NCBI GenBank assembly: GCA_963971575.1
Contig: OZ020615.1
Location: forward strand, 60,335,379-60,399,378
Origin: Liopterus haemorrhoidalis
Lineage: Eukaryota; Arthropoda; Insecta; Coleoptera; Dytiscidae
Length of the DNA stretch: 64,000 nucleotides
Direction: 5' to 3'
A model generated the notes under the pieces. It was not told where the DNA came from. It saw only the letters and a list, made by a program, of their open reading frames with translations, and searched no databases. Both the position numbers and the translations under genes were made by a program. The stretch's first letter is position 1, and each line of letters starts with the position of its first letter. Below are positions 20,429-30,150 of the stretch, piece by piece.

Positions 20429-20984
20429 CAAATAAAATGTAAATCTCCTAAATAAAACCAGGCAAATAAAAGAGTTATTTCAAAAAAATACCTTTTTTAA
20501 AATAGAACACTACATTTTTATCGCATCGAAAATGTATTTCTCTACAATAAACCCTAGTAAAATAATTATAATTCCAATGTTTCATAACCACCTATTACAT
20601 TGAGATGATATTAATGTTAAAAATTGTGTTAATAACTTATTATTATTAATTATTACTACACATAAATAAAAATTAAAAGTTTATTAACGCTACATACAAC
20701 CCCTAGAGATTATTAGTTTCTTATACAAAACTAAAAAACTGAAATGCAATTAGTGACAGTATATACAACAATTTTGCACAGAATTTTTATCTAACTAATA
20801 GGATAATTTTGATTGTAGAAAAAATTATTGTAAAAATGTTATTGCTCAATAACTTAATAATAAGTATCACACAACAATGTTCTGTAATTTTTTAAATATA
20901 TTTGTGGGTTTCAAGTAAGTTTTATATTTATATAGTTTTGTGTAGAGATGTTCAAATAATACGTCAAAAAAAAATTTCGACATG
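20429..20984. other. AT-rich interval with a dispersed repeat fragment
   Basis: 20880-20984 (TTTTTTAAATATATTTGTGG, then TTTTGTGTAGAGATGTTCAA) recurs with changes at 47863-47955. Otherwise nothing was recognised. Confidence 0.5.
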
Positions 20985-21690
20985 ATTGTTTATAGATACA
21001 CACACATTTTACGCATATTTTTGTGAATTTTTTTCAAATCTATGGTTAAATTTAGTCATTTTCAAACTAAGTACATATATAAAGTATGTTTTGAAGAAGA
21101 TACAAAAAAAATTTGAAGGCAAAATATGGCGAAATGAGCCAACTGTGGCAAATCATCTCAGACTCCGGAAAAAAAAATAATATATTTTGCGGTGACCAGC
21201 ATAACTCGTCACTGGATCATCTGAAATCAAAAATTGAAAAAGATTTTGTTAGTTTACGAGTTCGCCGAAGTACCGACGTTGAGATATTTTTTTTTCATGT
21301 TTTTTTTTTTATTTAACAATCACAAATATACTCCTTTTTTAGGGTTTTTTTAGGGGGAATTAATTTTTTTTGTCTTCTAAAAACTGAAAAAACATTTTAA
21401 AAATAAAAACTTAACGTCATTACCTCGGCAAACTCATAAGCTAACAAAATCTTTTTGGATTTTTAATTTCAGATGATCCAGTGACGAGTTATGCTGGTCA
21501 CTGCAAAATCTAAATTTTTTCCCGGAGTCTGAGAAGATTTGCCACAGCTGGCTCATTTCGCCATATTTTGCCTTCAAAATTTTTTTGTATCTTCTTCAAA
21601 ACATACTTTATATATGTACTTAGTTTGAAAATGAATAAATTTAACCATAGATTTGAAAAAATTTCACAAAAATATGCTTAAAATGTGGTT
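20985..21690. repeat. Palindromic element, about 290-bp arms with a short loop
   Basis: The left arm at about 20996-21275 (ACACACATTTTACGCATATT, GGCAAAATATGGCGAAATGA, CCAGCATAACTCGTCACTGG) is repeated inverted at 21420-21682. The loop is about 140 bases and T-rich. The arms differ by scattered substitutions and small indels. It is probably a fold-back or long-terminal-inverted-repeat MITE. No TSD was identified. Confidence 0.8.
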
Positions 21691-22234
21691 ATCAGACCCT
21701 ACCCTCCCCCCCCTTAATAAATGTTCTTCCTCTTATGTTCTTTCCAGGCATCGAAAACCTATCGCACATTATATGTGATTCTTTTGTTTTATCTTCCAAA
21801 ACTGCTGCTTCCTTTTGAAATAAAGCGGAAGCGATGATACCCGGTAATGAAATATAATATTGAGAGTGTGGTGGTGTACAAGCCGCTAATTGCCAGTGCC
21901 TATTGCCCGAGGCAGGGGTTGTAATAGCCCGTAATCCACAGTTAATGCCCAACCCTTACTGGCGTGCGCTGCCTCGTAGCACGGATATAACGTCTAATCC
22001 ACACTCATGCACTCCGCATGTGTCATACGATGTGTATTATGTACGATTATACATTGAAATCTTTAATTTACTAAATTAATTTTGTTTACAAATTTAATTA
22101 TGTATATGATTTTTAACGAAACTACAGAAAATAATAGTTAGTTAAAATTTTTGGCGCACAGCATCAAAGGCTATTTGCGCCTAACGCAGCCCATCTAAAT
22201 ACAGAAAATAATAACATATCACACGTTATTATGA
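21691..22234. other. Interval with a possible LINE zinc-ribbon relic and a dispersed repeat
   Basis: The minus strand at 21692-21952 has an 86-codon frame with VLEDKTKESHIMCDRFSMPG, faintly like the C-terminal zinc-ribbon of RNase H-bearing LINEs; this is not secure. 22138-22186 (GTTAGTTAAAATTTTTGGCG, GGCTATTTGCGCC) recurs at 50891-50938. Confidence 0.35.
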
Positions 22235-22788
22235 AAGGAGAATGACCGTTTTCGGTGTGTTTCTCACGCCACTCCTGGAAAGTGTTTATGGTATCCTCAA
22301 AGGGTCAAACAGATATAAATTTCCTCCGGGCATAAGGCGCTTACTAAAGTTCAAATTTAAAAAAATGAAATAGAATGTTTCATTTAAATTTTTAAAAATT
22401 TAAAATTCAAAAAATCATAAACAATTTTAAATTTCTCTTATTATAAAATTATTGACTGCATACACAGGGTGTTTTTGAGACCATTAGCATTGTTAACTAT
22501 TATTTTAATCGGGAAAGGAGAATTATCGTTTTCGATGAGTTTCCCACGCCACGCCTGGTAAGTGTTGGGATGAAATTAGGACTATCCTTATGGTATCCTC
22601 AAAGGCACAAACAGACATAAATTTCATCATAAGGCTCTTACCAAATTACAAATTTAAAAAAATTAAACAGAATGTTTCATTTAATTTTTAAAAAAATTTA
22701 AATTAAAAAAATCATAAACTATTTTAATTTTCTCTCATATTGACTGCATATACAGGCTGTTTTTGAGACCATTAGCATTGTTAACCTC
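22235..22788. repeat. Two direct copies of a ~260-bp repeat
   Basis: GGAGAATGACCGTTTTCGGT to TTGAGACCATTAGCATTGTT (22238-22492) is followed by a second copy, GGAGAATTATCGTTTTCGAT to the same end (22517-22788). The inner copy forms the outer part of the left arm of the palindrome at 22496-24976. Confidence 0.8.
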
Positions 22789-23005
22789 TTTATTATAAGA
22801 GATACGAAGGGGCTTAAATAGGAAAGATGAAGTATTTTACTCTACAAAAAAAAAAAGGAAAAAAATAAATATTAAATAGAAAAAATAATTGTACCTACCT
22901 ACATCAAACACACGAGATATAAAAAAATACATTTTTGAATAGAACACCCATTCTATACTATTTTGTAAATGGTATTTTTATGGTCTACAGCAAAGGTATC
23001 CAAAC

Positions 23006-23842
23006 TAGGGTGACCAACCGTACTCTTTAAAGAGTACATGTACTCTTTTTGAGCAAATAAAATTATGTACTCTTACTTTTTCTAAAAATTCAATAAAAGA
23101 ACTCTTTTTTAAACAAATTGAAGAAATGAAGAATTTTCAAAATTGTCAGCTGATTCAAAATGAATTAATTATTTTGAAGAAAGAAATCAAACAACATCTT
23201 CAGAATTCCGAGATATGTTCCAAAGATATGTTCATTTTTTTTTTCGCGATACCAGCGCACAACGCAAATGCGGAAATGATTTTCAGCATGATGAAGAGTA
23301 TTTGGACTGCTGAAAGAAACTCTTGCCAGAATCAGTAAAAAACTTACTGATGGTACAATTTAATTTTAAAAATTTTAATTGTTAACAATTTTTTAAATAT
23401 TGTGTGGACAATAAAAAGTTGTTAAAAGATGTGAGAAGCCAAACCAAATATCTATGATTTTGCTGATCGTTCGTGCCTAAATTACGTTTTGTTCGTCCTA
23501 TAATATGTTTTGTAATATTTATATAGTTTATTTTTGTTTATATTGTTTATTTTGATTTTTTATTTACAAGTATTTTGTATCTTAGGAATTTTTCGTTCGT
23601 AAGTTACGTTTTGTTCATCGTATAATATGTTTTGTAATAAGTATATTGTTTATTTTGATTTTTTAAATACACGAATTTCTTATCTTAGCAATTTTATTAT
23701 TTATTAAATATATAAATGACTATTGACGAAAATGATAAGACGATAGTTAGTAGGTATGTAGGAATTGCTATATAAAATATGGGTACGATTTTTTTTTTTT
23801 AAGAAATGTACTCTTTTCTGTTGGGCTGAGTTGGTAACCCTA
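23006..23842 (+). mobile_element. 837-bp hAT nested inside the hAT at 22991-24140
   Basis: ATCCAAAC at 22998-23005 and 23843-23850 is an exact 8-bp duplication. Inverted ends are TAGGGTGACCAACC and TAGGGTTACCAACT, with a repeated GTACTCTTT subterminal motif. It carries a hAT transposase C-terminal fragment. Confidence 0.9.
23126..23338 (+). pseudogene. hAT transposase C-terminal fragment
   Basis: The reading frame gives AIPAHNANAEMIFSMMKSIW, TAERNSC, matching the PxxNAxxERxFS block of the hAT C-terminal dimerisation domain. The frame starts in unrelated N-terminal residues and stops soon after, so most of the protein is missing. It is the only coding trace of the 837-bp element. Confidence 0.75.
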
Positions 23843-24148
23843 ATCCAAACTAAGGTGAATTAAAAGTTAAAACTGAAGTAAATAAAGTCTTAATAACTTA
23901 ATATAAATAAATTTAAAATAATAAAAAAATCCACACACCAAATTATGAGAAGCTAAAGTACGATTAAAAAAAAAAAGGATATCGGATATTATTTAGTTAC
24001 AGTTATGTTTTATTTTAGGATTTTCTGATTATTTTAAATTGCTGTTTTATGTATGTAAACTTTTAAAAAATTTCCACGGGCCGGTTGATATCATCTTGCG
24101 GGTCGGATTTGTACAGCGACCCGTAGTTTGGATACCCTTGCTGTAGAC

Positions 24149-24477
24149 CAGCGTTTCCCAAAGCGTGGGTTGCGACCCGGCACCGGGTCGCAGAAAAATT
24201 TTGCTGGGTCGCGAAAAAAATTGTAAAAACACAAAAAAGATTTTTTTTGTACATATTATTTTTTTTTTTAATACGTCAGTTAATCACTAGAATAGTGTGT
24301 ATTTGTGCTCTTTATTACTATACTATATTCTATATTACTATACTGTTTATTACTATAAAGCTACTGCTTTAAAATAAAATTTGTTTTGTAAATAAATGTT
24401 TTTTTTTCATAAGGTGGGTCGCGAAAAATTTTAAAACCTCGTACCGGGTCGCGGTCAAAAAAGTTTGGGAACCGCTG
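24149..24477. mobile_element. 329-bp hAT MITE with exact 8-bp duplication
   Basis: Ends CAGCGTTTCCCAAA and CAGCGGTTCCCAAA (inward) are flanked by CTGTAGAC at 24141-24148 and 24478-24485. Subterminal GACCCGGCACCGGGTCGC and its partner form GC-rich hairpins. No coding capacity. Confidence 0.92.
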
Positions 24478-24976
24478 CTGTAGACCATAAAAATACCATT
24501 TACAATATGGTATATGATGGGTGTTCCATTTCAAAAATGTATTTTTTTATATCTCGTGTATTTGATGTAGGCACAATTATTTTTTCAATTTAATATTTAT
24601 TTTTTTCCTTTTTTTTGTAGAGTAAAATACTTCATCTTTCCTAATTAAGCTCCTTCGTATCTATTATAATAAAGAAGTTAACAATGCTAACGGTCTCAAA
24701 ACACCCTGTATATGCAGTCAATAATTTTATATGAGAGAAAATTATAATTGTTTATGATTTTTTGAATTTTACATTTTTAAAAATTACTTGAAACATTCTA
24801 TTTAATTTTTTTTAAATTTGTAATTTAGTAAGAGCCTTATGCCGCGATGAAATTTATGTCTGTTTGTGCCTTTGAGGATACCATAAGGATAGTCCTAATT
24901 TCATCCCAACACTTTCCAGGAGTGGCGTGGGAAACTCACCGAAAACGGTTATTCTCCTTTCCGATTAAAATAATAA

Positions 24977-25930
24977 ACTTATTTATGACAAAGTTATAGA
25001 AGAAAAGAATTCTCGTTTCTATGTACAACATAAATTATTAAATAATAATTAAAAAATAGCGTCAATTCAAATTTATGGTGTGCATCAACTATGGCTACTA
25101 GCGCAATATAAACAAAGAAATAAATATAAAATATAATTTAAAATATCTGATACCTTAATTTAATTAATAATCAACAATTATTTTAATTTAAATATTATTT
25201 AGTAGTGTAATAATTTATTACAACCATTATTTTATTTTATTATAATAAAATAAATTTAAAAATTAAAATAATTAACTTCAGAAGACTACAGATAAATAAA
25301 TTAAATTTAAAGACCCCTTAAAGATAATAATTTAGCTGACAGGTGATAATTTATTATTTTTTAAAAACCCTGCAGAGCATAATTTATGATTGTTCTGTTT
25401 ATTTTAAAGTCTTAAATAAGTATTTGTTTTAATTTTAAAATAAATAATAATTTAAAAAATGCACTTTTAATAAACATAATAAAAAATTATAATTAAATTT
25501 GAATAACACAATTTTGAAAAGAACACAAAATTTAGAAGTGGAACATAAAAATGGTGTGTGGCAGTTAAAAATTTGACATAATTTTTATGATACACAAAAA
25601 TCTTACGCACTGTCAGTAGTGCGTGAAGATGAGATTAATAGTTAAAATAAAATTAGGAGGAAAACACTTTCAATGAAAACTTATCGAAAAATTTCACAGA
25701 ACACACAATTTTAAATAAAAAAAATTATTGTTTATAAATAATTTTTTTATAAATGTTTATTTATTTTTAAATAAAAAAATTTTAAAACACAAAAAGGATA
25801 AAAACTGGCAATAAAACGAGTGTATGTTTTATGAGTGTTAAGAAAAATATCGTGATTGAATAAAATATTTTTTTGAAATCCGGAAGAGAATCCGTCAAAC
25901 ATTAAACAATCCATAGCACGGAGTTTCCAA
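24977..25930. other. Very AT-rich upstream interval
   Basis: No element boundary, reading frame or RNA was recognised. Its 3' limit is the sharp change to GC-rich sequence at about 25.92 kb. Confidence 0.5.
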
Positions 25931-26236
25931 CCCCGCAACGGTGGATAGTGAGTGTTACCCCGCTCTGACTCCACCCCCCGTAGCGCATGCGCATTCCGCA
26001 TACACAGCATCACTACCAACATGTTTTTTAACAATCCCCCACCATATCATCGTTCTCCTTCCATCCAACATATCCTTCGTGTTGTGGTCTCACTCCCACT
26101 CCGTACGGCCCGCTAGAGCGCGGCCTAAGCACACCGCGGACCCAATGAGAACCGTCAGCATCTCCCGGATTGGTGAACTAACGACAGTGCCGTACGGCGT
26201 TCGCGAACGTCGGGACGCACTTGTCCATCACTATCA

Positions 26237-26271
26237 TATAAACTAACACGTGACGCCGCTCGGCGCCAGTT
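26237..26271 (+). promoter_or_regulatory. Candidate core promoter: TATA box plus initiator
   Basis: TATAAA (26237-26242) and CCAGTT (26266-26271, A at 26268). Arthropod initiators are typically TCAGT, so one base departs from that. The A is 31 bases after the first T of the TATA box. Confidence 0.4.
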
Positions 26272-26626
26272 ATTTACGATCCTCGGTCATAGGTACACGT
26301 ATACATACACGCGCGTCGACTATACGCACACGCACCTACGAACCTAGCGCGCCTATCCCCACTCTGACCGCTTACGATCGCCGAACATGTCATTCAGTGG
26401 CACTTGAAGTTCGTACACCTCCAGGCGCAGTCGTAAAGAACAGTTCGGACAGTTTTATGGGCTCAGACACGTGCTAACTGTGTGTTTACCACTCAATTAA
26501 GGACTAAGTGACAAACAATCCGGTTGTACGATTTACTGCTCTCTCGCAATCGCCTCTTTCACAGACACCAGTGATTTTTAGTGTGTTTTACGAGTGTTTT
26601 TATTAGTGTTTGACTTTAGTGTTACA

Positions 26627-26643
26627 ATGTAATGAACACCTAA
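26627..26643 (+). promoter_or_regulatory. Start-stop upstream ORF overlapping a three-codon upstream ORF
   Basis: ATG TAA at 26627-26632 is a minimal start-stop element. Its last A begins ATG AAC ACC TAA (26632-26643). Both lie 41-57 bases before the Scr ATG and could lower or tune its translation. Confidence 0.5.
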
Positions 26644-26683
26644 CAGTATTCGTGTTTTGTGAATAAGGACAATTACGGACAAA

Positions 26684-27419
26684 ATGAGTTCCTATCAGTT
26701 CGTCAATTCTTTAGCTTCGTGCTACGCGAACCAGCAACAAGCTCGTCCAGGTACATCTCCGGTGGAACAGCAACACCAAACCGCGAGTCCCGGTGGAGAT
26801 TACTACAACCCTAACGCGGCGGCAGCGTCCGGTTACCCACCATCATGTTACTCACCGCCGCAGGTGGGTACGCATCATTACCCACAACACGCGTATGCCA
26901 CCCCGGCCGCCGGAGGAACTGCTACACATATGCAACCCACCGGTATGGTAGATTATACCCAACTACAACCACAAAGACAACCATCACATTTGCATCATGG
27001 TGCAAGTCCTGGTGCTCAATCTCCAGGTTTATTAGCTCCACAAAACCCTGCCGCTTCTTGCAAATATGCAGATTCTACATCATCAACAGGAGTAGCATCA
27101 CCACAAGACTTGTCAACCACTGGACCGGCACCTTCTCGTAGTCCGCCGCTTAATAATAATCCTGGAAATAATAGTACAAGTACCGGAAATGCAACTAAAA
27201 CTTCTGGTCTTACATCACCATTGAGTGTCAGTACATCACCACCAGGAAAACAAACTAATGCATCATCAACAACTTCACAGAATTTATCTTCTCCTGCTTC
27301 AAGCACCAGCTCTACGAGCAGCTCGGAGAGGACGGCGAATTCTAACAATAACTCTAAAAGTAGCGGAGGAAACCCACCACAAATATATCCATGGATGAAG
27401 AGAGTTCATCTTGGACAAA
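26684..27419 (+). CDS. Scr: Sex combs reduced (Hox transcription factor), coding exon 1
   Basis: Scr specifies labial and first thoracic segment identity in insects and acts in the nucleus by binding DNA together with Extradenticle. This exon encodes residues 1-245 plus one base. The start MSSYQFVNSLASCYANQQQ is the conserved Hox/Scr N terminus, and the ATG has AAA before it. Further marks are DYTQL (90-94), CKYADS (127-132), GVASPQDLSTT (136-146), a Ser/Asn/Thr-rich linker (147-230), and IYPWMKRVHLGQ (234-245), the Scr-type hexapeptide that contacts Extradenticle. Antennapedia has a different hexapeptide context. The exon ends at a donor, AAA|GTAAGT, one base into the next codon (expected Ser). 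The homeodomain is on a later exon that was not found here. No frameshift or stop is seen. Confidence 0.95.
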
Positions 27420-27425
27420 GTAAGT
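27420..27425 (+). other. Scr: Splice donor of Scr exon 1
   Basis: GTAAGT is the consensus 5' splice site. The translation beyond it (KSFLILVFNFK) has no Scr character and soon ends, which supports splicing. The intron phase is 1. Confidence 0.9.
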
Positions 27426-28780
27426 CATTTCTCATACTGGTTTTTAATTTTAAATAAAAACAATCATATAGCGCAGTACTTAATTAACACAAATAGTCAC
27501 CTTTAGAATTCATTTTCTTATTATTGACAATTTGAATTCAAGTATATTTCAAATGATTTAAGTGTACTTGATCTTGTATTTTTCAAAGCTATTTCATCGT
27601 TACATGAGATCTTCATCAATTTTAGATAAACTAATTGATGCAGTCAAAACGGATTTCGATACAGAAACGATTAAAAAATTGAATATTTTCTTAACATTGC
27701 AAATATGTATGGAAAATATAATGACAGTTGGAAGTACCTACTTATAAAATTTAATCATCATCAAATTTAGATAAGCCAATTGGTGCAATCAAACGTATTT
27801 CGATACAATGACAATAAAAAAATTGAGCATTTTCTTAATATTTCAAATATATATGAAAAGTATGACAGTTGGAAGTACTTATAAAATTACACATATGAAT
27901 ATGAAAAAATTACGTAGAATCGTCTTGCTCATGCAATTTCCACAGGCTAAAAACTGCCTCAATATTTATAAAAATATAATTATTTTTTAAATGTTTTTAG
28001 TTACGTTTAATAATTTTTTTTGTATGGATTAAGATATTATTTGTATTCCGATTTCTTTACAAATGTGACAACTGATTTAGGGCAAAATATAGACAATAAA
28101 AGTGCCATTTTGGGACAGAAGGGGTACAAATATCTTAATACTTGTATTTCGGCTGTTAGGCCATTCTCAAAAATTGTACAAGAATGAAACTGTTGACTAT
28201 TATATAGCATCAATCATTATATTTACAAATACAGCTTATTATACCATTGACCGAGAGATTTAAGAAACAAGAGTCGTAAAGATCGGTTTATTCATTGACA
28301 ATATTACACCCTCTGCGGATCTATAACTGAATCTCAAAATCTTAGAAACTTATTTTGAAAGGATTCTTCTCTTGTAAAATTAGAAATTTAATTTTAAGGG
28401 CTTCGTTTTTTGTAAAATTTCTATTTTATCTAAGTCTCCTGGTTGTCTTCTATCAATTGATTTACTAAATTTGTCTAGTTTATTTCATTTTCAAACTCCT
28501 ATATGTTTTTTGAACCTGGTTTCAAAATCTCTGTGGGTTTTATTTCAATTTTTACAATTGATTTTATATAAACCTGATTGTTTCGTTAATCTAAAAATCG
28601 TATTAAGATGAACATAATTAAAACGGCAATAAGTGCATATTACAAAACAAAATTCATTGTACAAAAGCTTTTAAATTATAAAATGTAGCAAACTGTACGA
28701 GAAATAAAACATATTTATTCTGGTGGACAAAAGCACACAAGCCAATTTCTGTAAATTTACAGAAGTTTTTTTTTTATCTA
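27426..28780. other. 5' part of Scr intron 1, with a diverged direct duplication
   Basis: About 135 bp at 27613-27747 (TCATCAATTTTAGATAAACT to ATGACAGTTGGAAGTACCTA) is repeated at 27759-27893 with scattered changes. The remainder is AT-rich with no recognised element. Confidence 0.6.
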
Positions 28781-28842
28781 GTCTAGAACGAAAGCGCGAA
28801 ATTCTTAAGATTGACGGGTTCGATTCCCGGTGAGGCAGTATT
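28780..28842 (+). repeat. tRNA-like 3' half (B box), possible SINE fragment
   Basis: GGTTCGATTCC at 28817-28827 is a perfect pol III B box in a T-arm-like context (GACGGGTTCGATTCCCGG). Upstream sequence does not fold as the other tRNA arms and no convincing A box was found, so it is not a working tRNA. It may be a SINE relic. Confidence 0.4.
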
Positions 28843-29330
28843 TTGATATTTAATTTCTACACTTAAAATATTAAGACAAATTAATTTTTGGCGTGATACA
28901 AATCAAATATGAGTGAAGTGATTACTATTTTGAGAATTGGACTTACGTTAATGATGATGGTTTCTTCCGGGGTTTCTGTTGTGCAAAATCTTCTAGTCCT
29001 CAAAGTCTAATTTTTGAAGGATATCACTTTCTATGCATGATTGACAAATTAGTAAGTCGTTCTTGTAACATAGTCGTTCGTAATTCATTATCCATTTTAG
29101 CCGTGAAAATGAGCACTCTCCACTACAATTGGTGACCTTAAATCTCATCTGGTTTTCGCTTTACATTTAAATTGTAACGGCAATTCTTAGTAAAATTGCA
29201 CTAAAAATTGGGCTCCTCTTTTTTCCGTGTAAACGACGACCCTCGCATTTTGAGGCCCCCATCAAGCCGAGAGCCCTGGGCTCGTGCCCCATGTGCCCTT
29301 ATGGAAAAGACGGAACTGGTCACCATAATT
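28843..29330. other. Intronic interval, nothing firmly recognised
   Basis: GC-richer sequence at 29230-29310 (GAGGCCCCCATCAAGCCGAG, GGGCTCGTGCCCC) resembles interior ends of CAGGGCC-type hAT elements but no boundaries were found. Confidence 0.35.
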
Positions 29331-29334
29331 ATAT

Positions 29335-29505
29335 ATCAGGGTTTTCTACCGCTTTTCTTCAGTGGTTCCGTTTTCCCTCTCAGCCAGTTATTTTTATCTT
29401 CCCACTCTCTATCTTTCAGGCCTCTTTTTTCCATGGCATCATCTACTTCATCCCACCACGATCTTCTTGGTCTACCTCTCTTTCTTCGTCCTATTGGGTT
29501 CTAGT
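29335..29505 (-). pseudogene. LINE C-terminal tail fragment
   Basis: The minus strand reads NPIGRRKRGRPRRSWWDEVD and DAMEKRGLKDREWEDKNNW with a stop after KKSGRKP. This C-terminal motif (RRxRGRPxxxWxD...AMxxRGLxxxxWEDR) is common after the RT of insect non-LTR elements. The same segment is present on the + strand at 31880-32035. Two plus-strand frames here are shadows of it. Confidence 0.75.
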
Positions 29506-30084
29506 TTGTCAGTGTTTTCATCAAAAGCTATATGATTAGGTGTATTTTGTTAGTATCTATGAAATAAACCCATAAAACTGTTTTTACATTTTTCGACTTA
29601 CGTTTTTTATCCGCTTAAGTATTTTTTTCAGCGTAGCTGTCCGGTTGTCGGCGATGAAATTCTTTTTCAATCCAAAATATTAGTTTAATTTTTATGTCAT
29701 AATTTGGTGTGTACAATGTACTTACCAAAATGGGTACTAATCTACTAATTAAGATTATCGCCAATAACTCATAAAATTGGCTAATAAAAATCGGTATAAA
29801 ATATTACTGCCGGAACTGTTGTTCAATATTAATACTATTTATATATATAAAATGTGCTGTAAGAATCCTGTATAATGTTTCCAACAGGCACCATTGCCGA
29901 GAACTCTTATGGAAAGGCAGCATTTTGTCTTTTTTTAGTTTATTTGTTTATGTTTGTCTGGTATACGTTAAAGAAAACCCAAGTATGTAACTGTATCTTC
30001 TAGACATGATTACAATGTTCGCTCTGGTGGCAACATCAGACTACCAAGACTTAGATTGTCTAAATTAACAAGGAATCTCAAAAA
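29506..30084. other. Intronic interval, nothing recognised
   Basis: No coding or bounded repeat structure was recognised. Confidence 0.4.
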
Positions 30085-30150
30085 TAATAATTTATAAGCC
30101 ATTCGCGGACCACTAAAATTTTGCTAAGGACCACCGGTTGAGAAACACTG
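30085..30150. mobile_element. hAT right-end fragment
   Basis: TTCGCGGACCACTAAAATTT and GGTTGAGAAACACTG ending at 30150 resemble a hAT terminus (inward CAGTGTTTCTCAACC). The left end was not found. Confidence 0.4.

Larger units (their letters stand above)
22991..24140. mobile_element. hAT element at the palindrome centre
   Basis: Ends CAAAGGTATCCAAACTA and, read inward from the right, CAAGGGTATCCAAACTA are inverted repeats. The flanks GTCTACAG (left) and CTGTAGAC (right) are reverse complements rather than a direct 8-bp repeat. The right subterminal block is shared with the hAT at 19081-20420. Its interior is mostly the nested element below. Confidence 0.65.
22496..24976. mobile_element. 2.5-kb palindromic element with three hAT insertions nested in its centre
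   Basis: The left arm 22496-22990 (TATTATTTTAATCGG inward) is matched in reverse complement by 24141-24148 plus 24486-24976. The arms are about 90 percent alike by eye. Landmarks in both arms are AAACACCCTGTATATGCAG-type, GTAGAGTAAAATACTTCATC and TATATCTCGTG. Between the arms lies a hAT (22991-24140) that itself holds another hAT, and a 329-bp hAT MITE split the right arm. No transposase belonging to the palindrome itself was found. Confidence 0.75.
25931..26683 (+). promoter_or_regulatory. Scr: Scr promoter-proximal region and 5' leader
   Basis: Directly before the Scr start codon, about 750 bp is clearly richer in G, C and CpG than the surroundings and contains no recognised transposon. 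TATAAA at 26237-26242 lies about 31 bases before the A of an initiator-like CCAGTT (26266-26271), an ideal core-promoter spacing. If used, the leader is about 415 bases. The leader holds four short upstream ORFs (26387-26407, 26457-26477, 26627-26632 and 26632-26643). The transcription start and the absence of a 5' non-coding intron are inferences. Confidence 0.55.

Noticed and set aside
27016..27348. 110-codon minus-strand frame inside Scr exon 1
   Set aside because: Shadow of the GC-rich Scr coding sequence; the plus-strand protein is unmistakable.
28817..28840. tRNA gene suggested by the GGTTCGATTCC B box
   Set aside because: No D arm, anticodon arm or matching acceptor stem could be drawn; kept only as a tRNA-like relic.
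29208..29539. Two plus-strand frames of 82-98 codons
   Set aside because: Antisense of a LINE C-terminal fragment on the minus strand.
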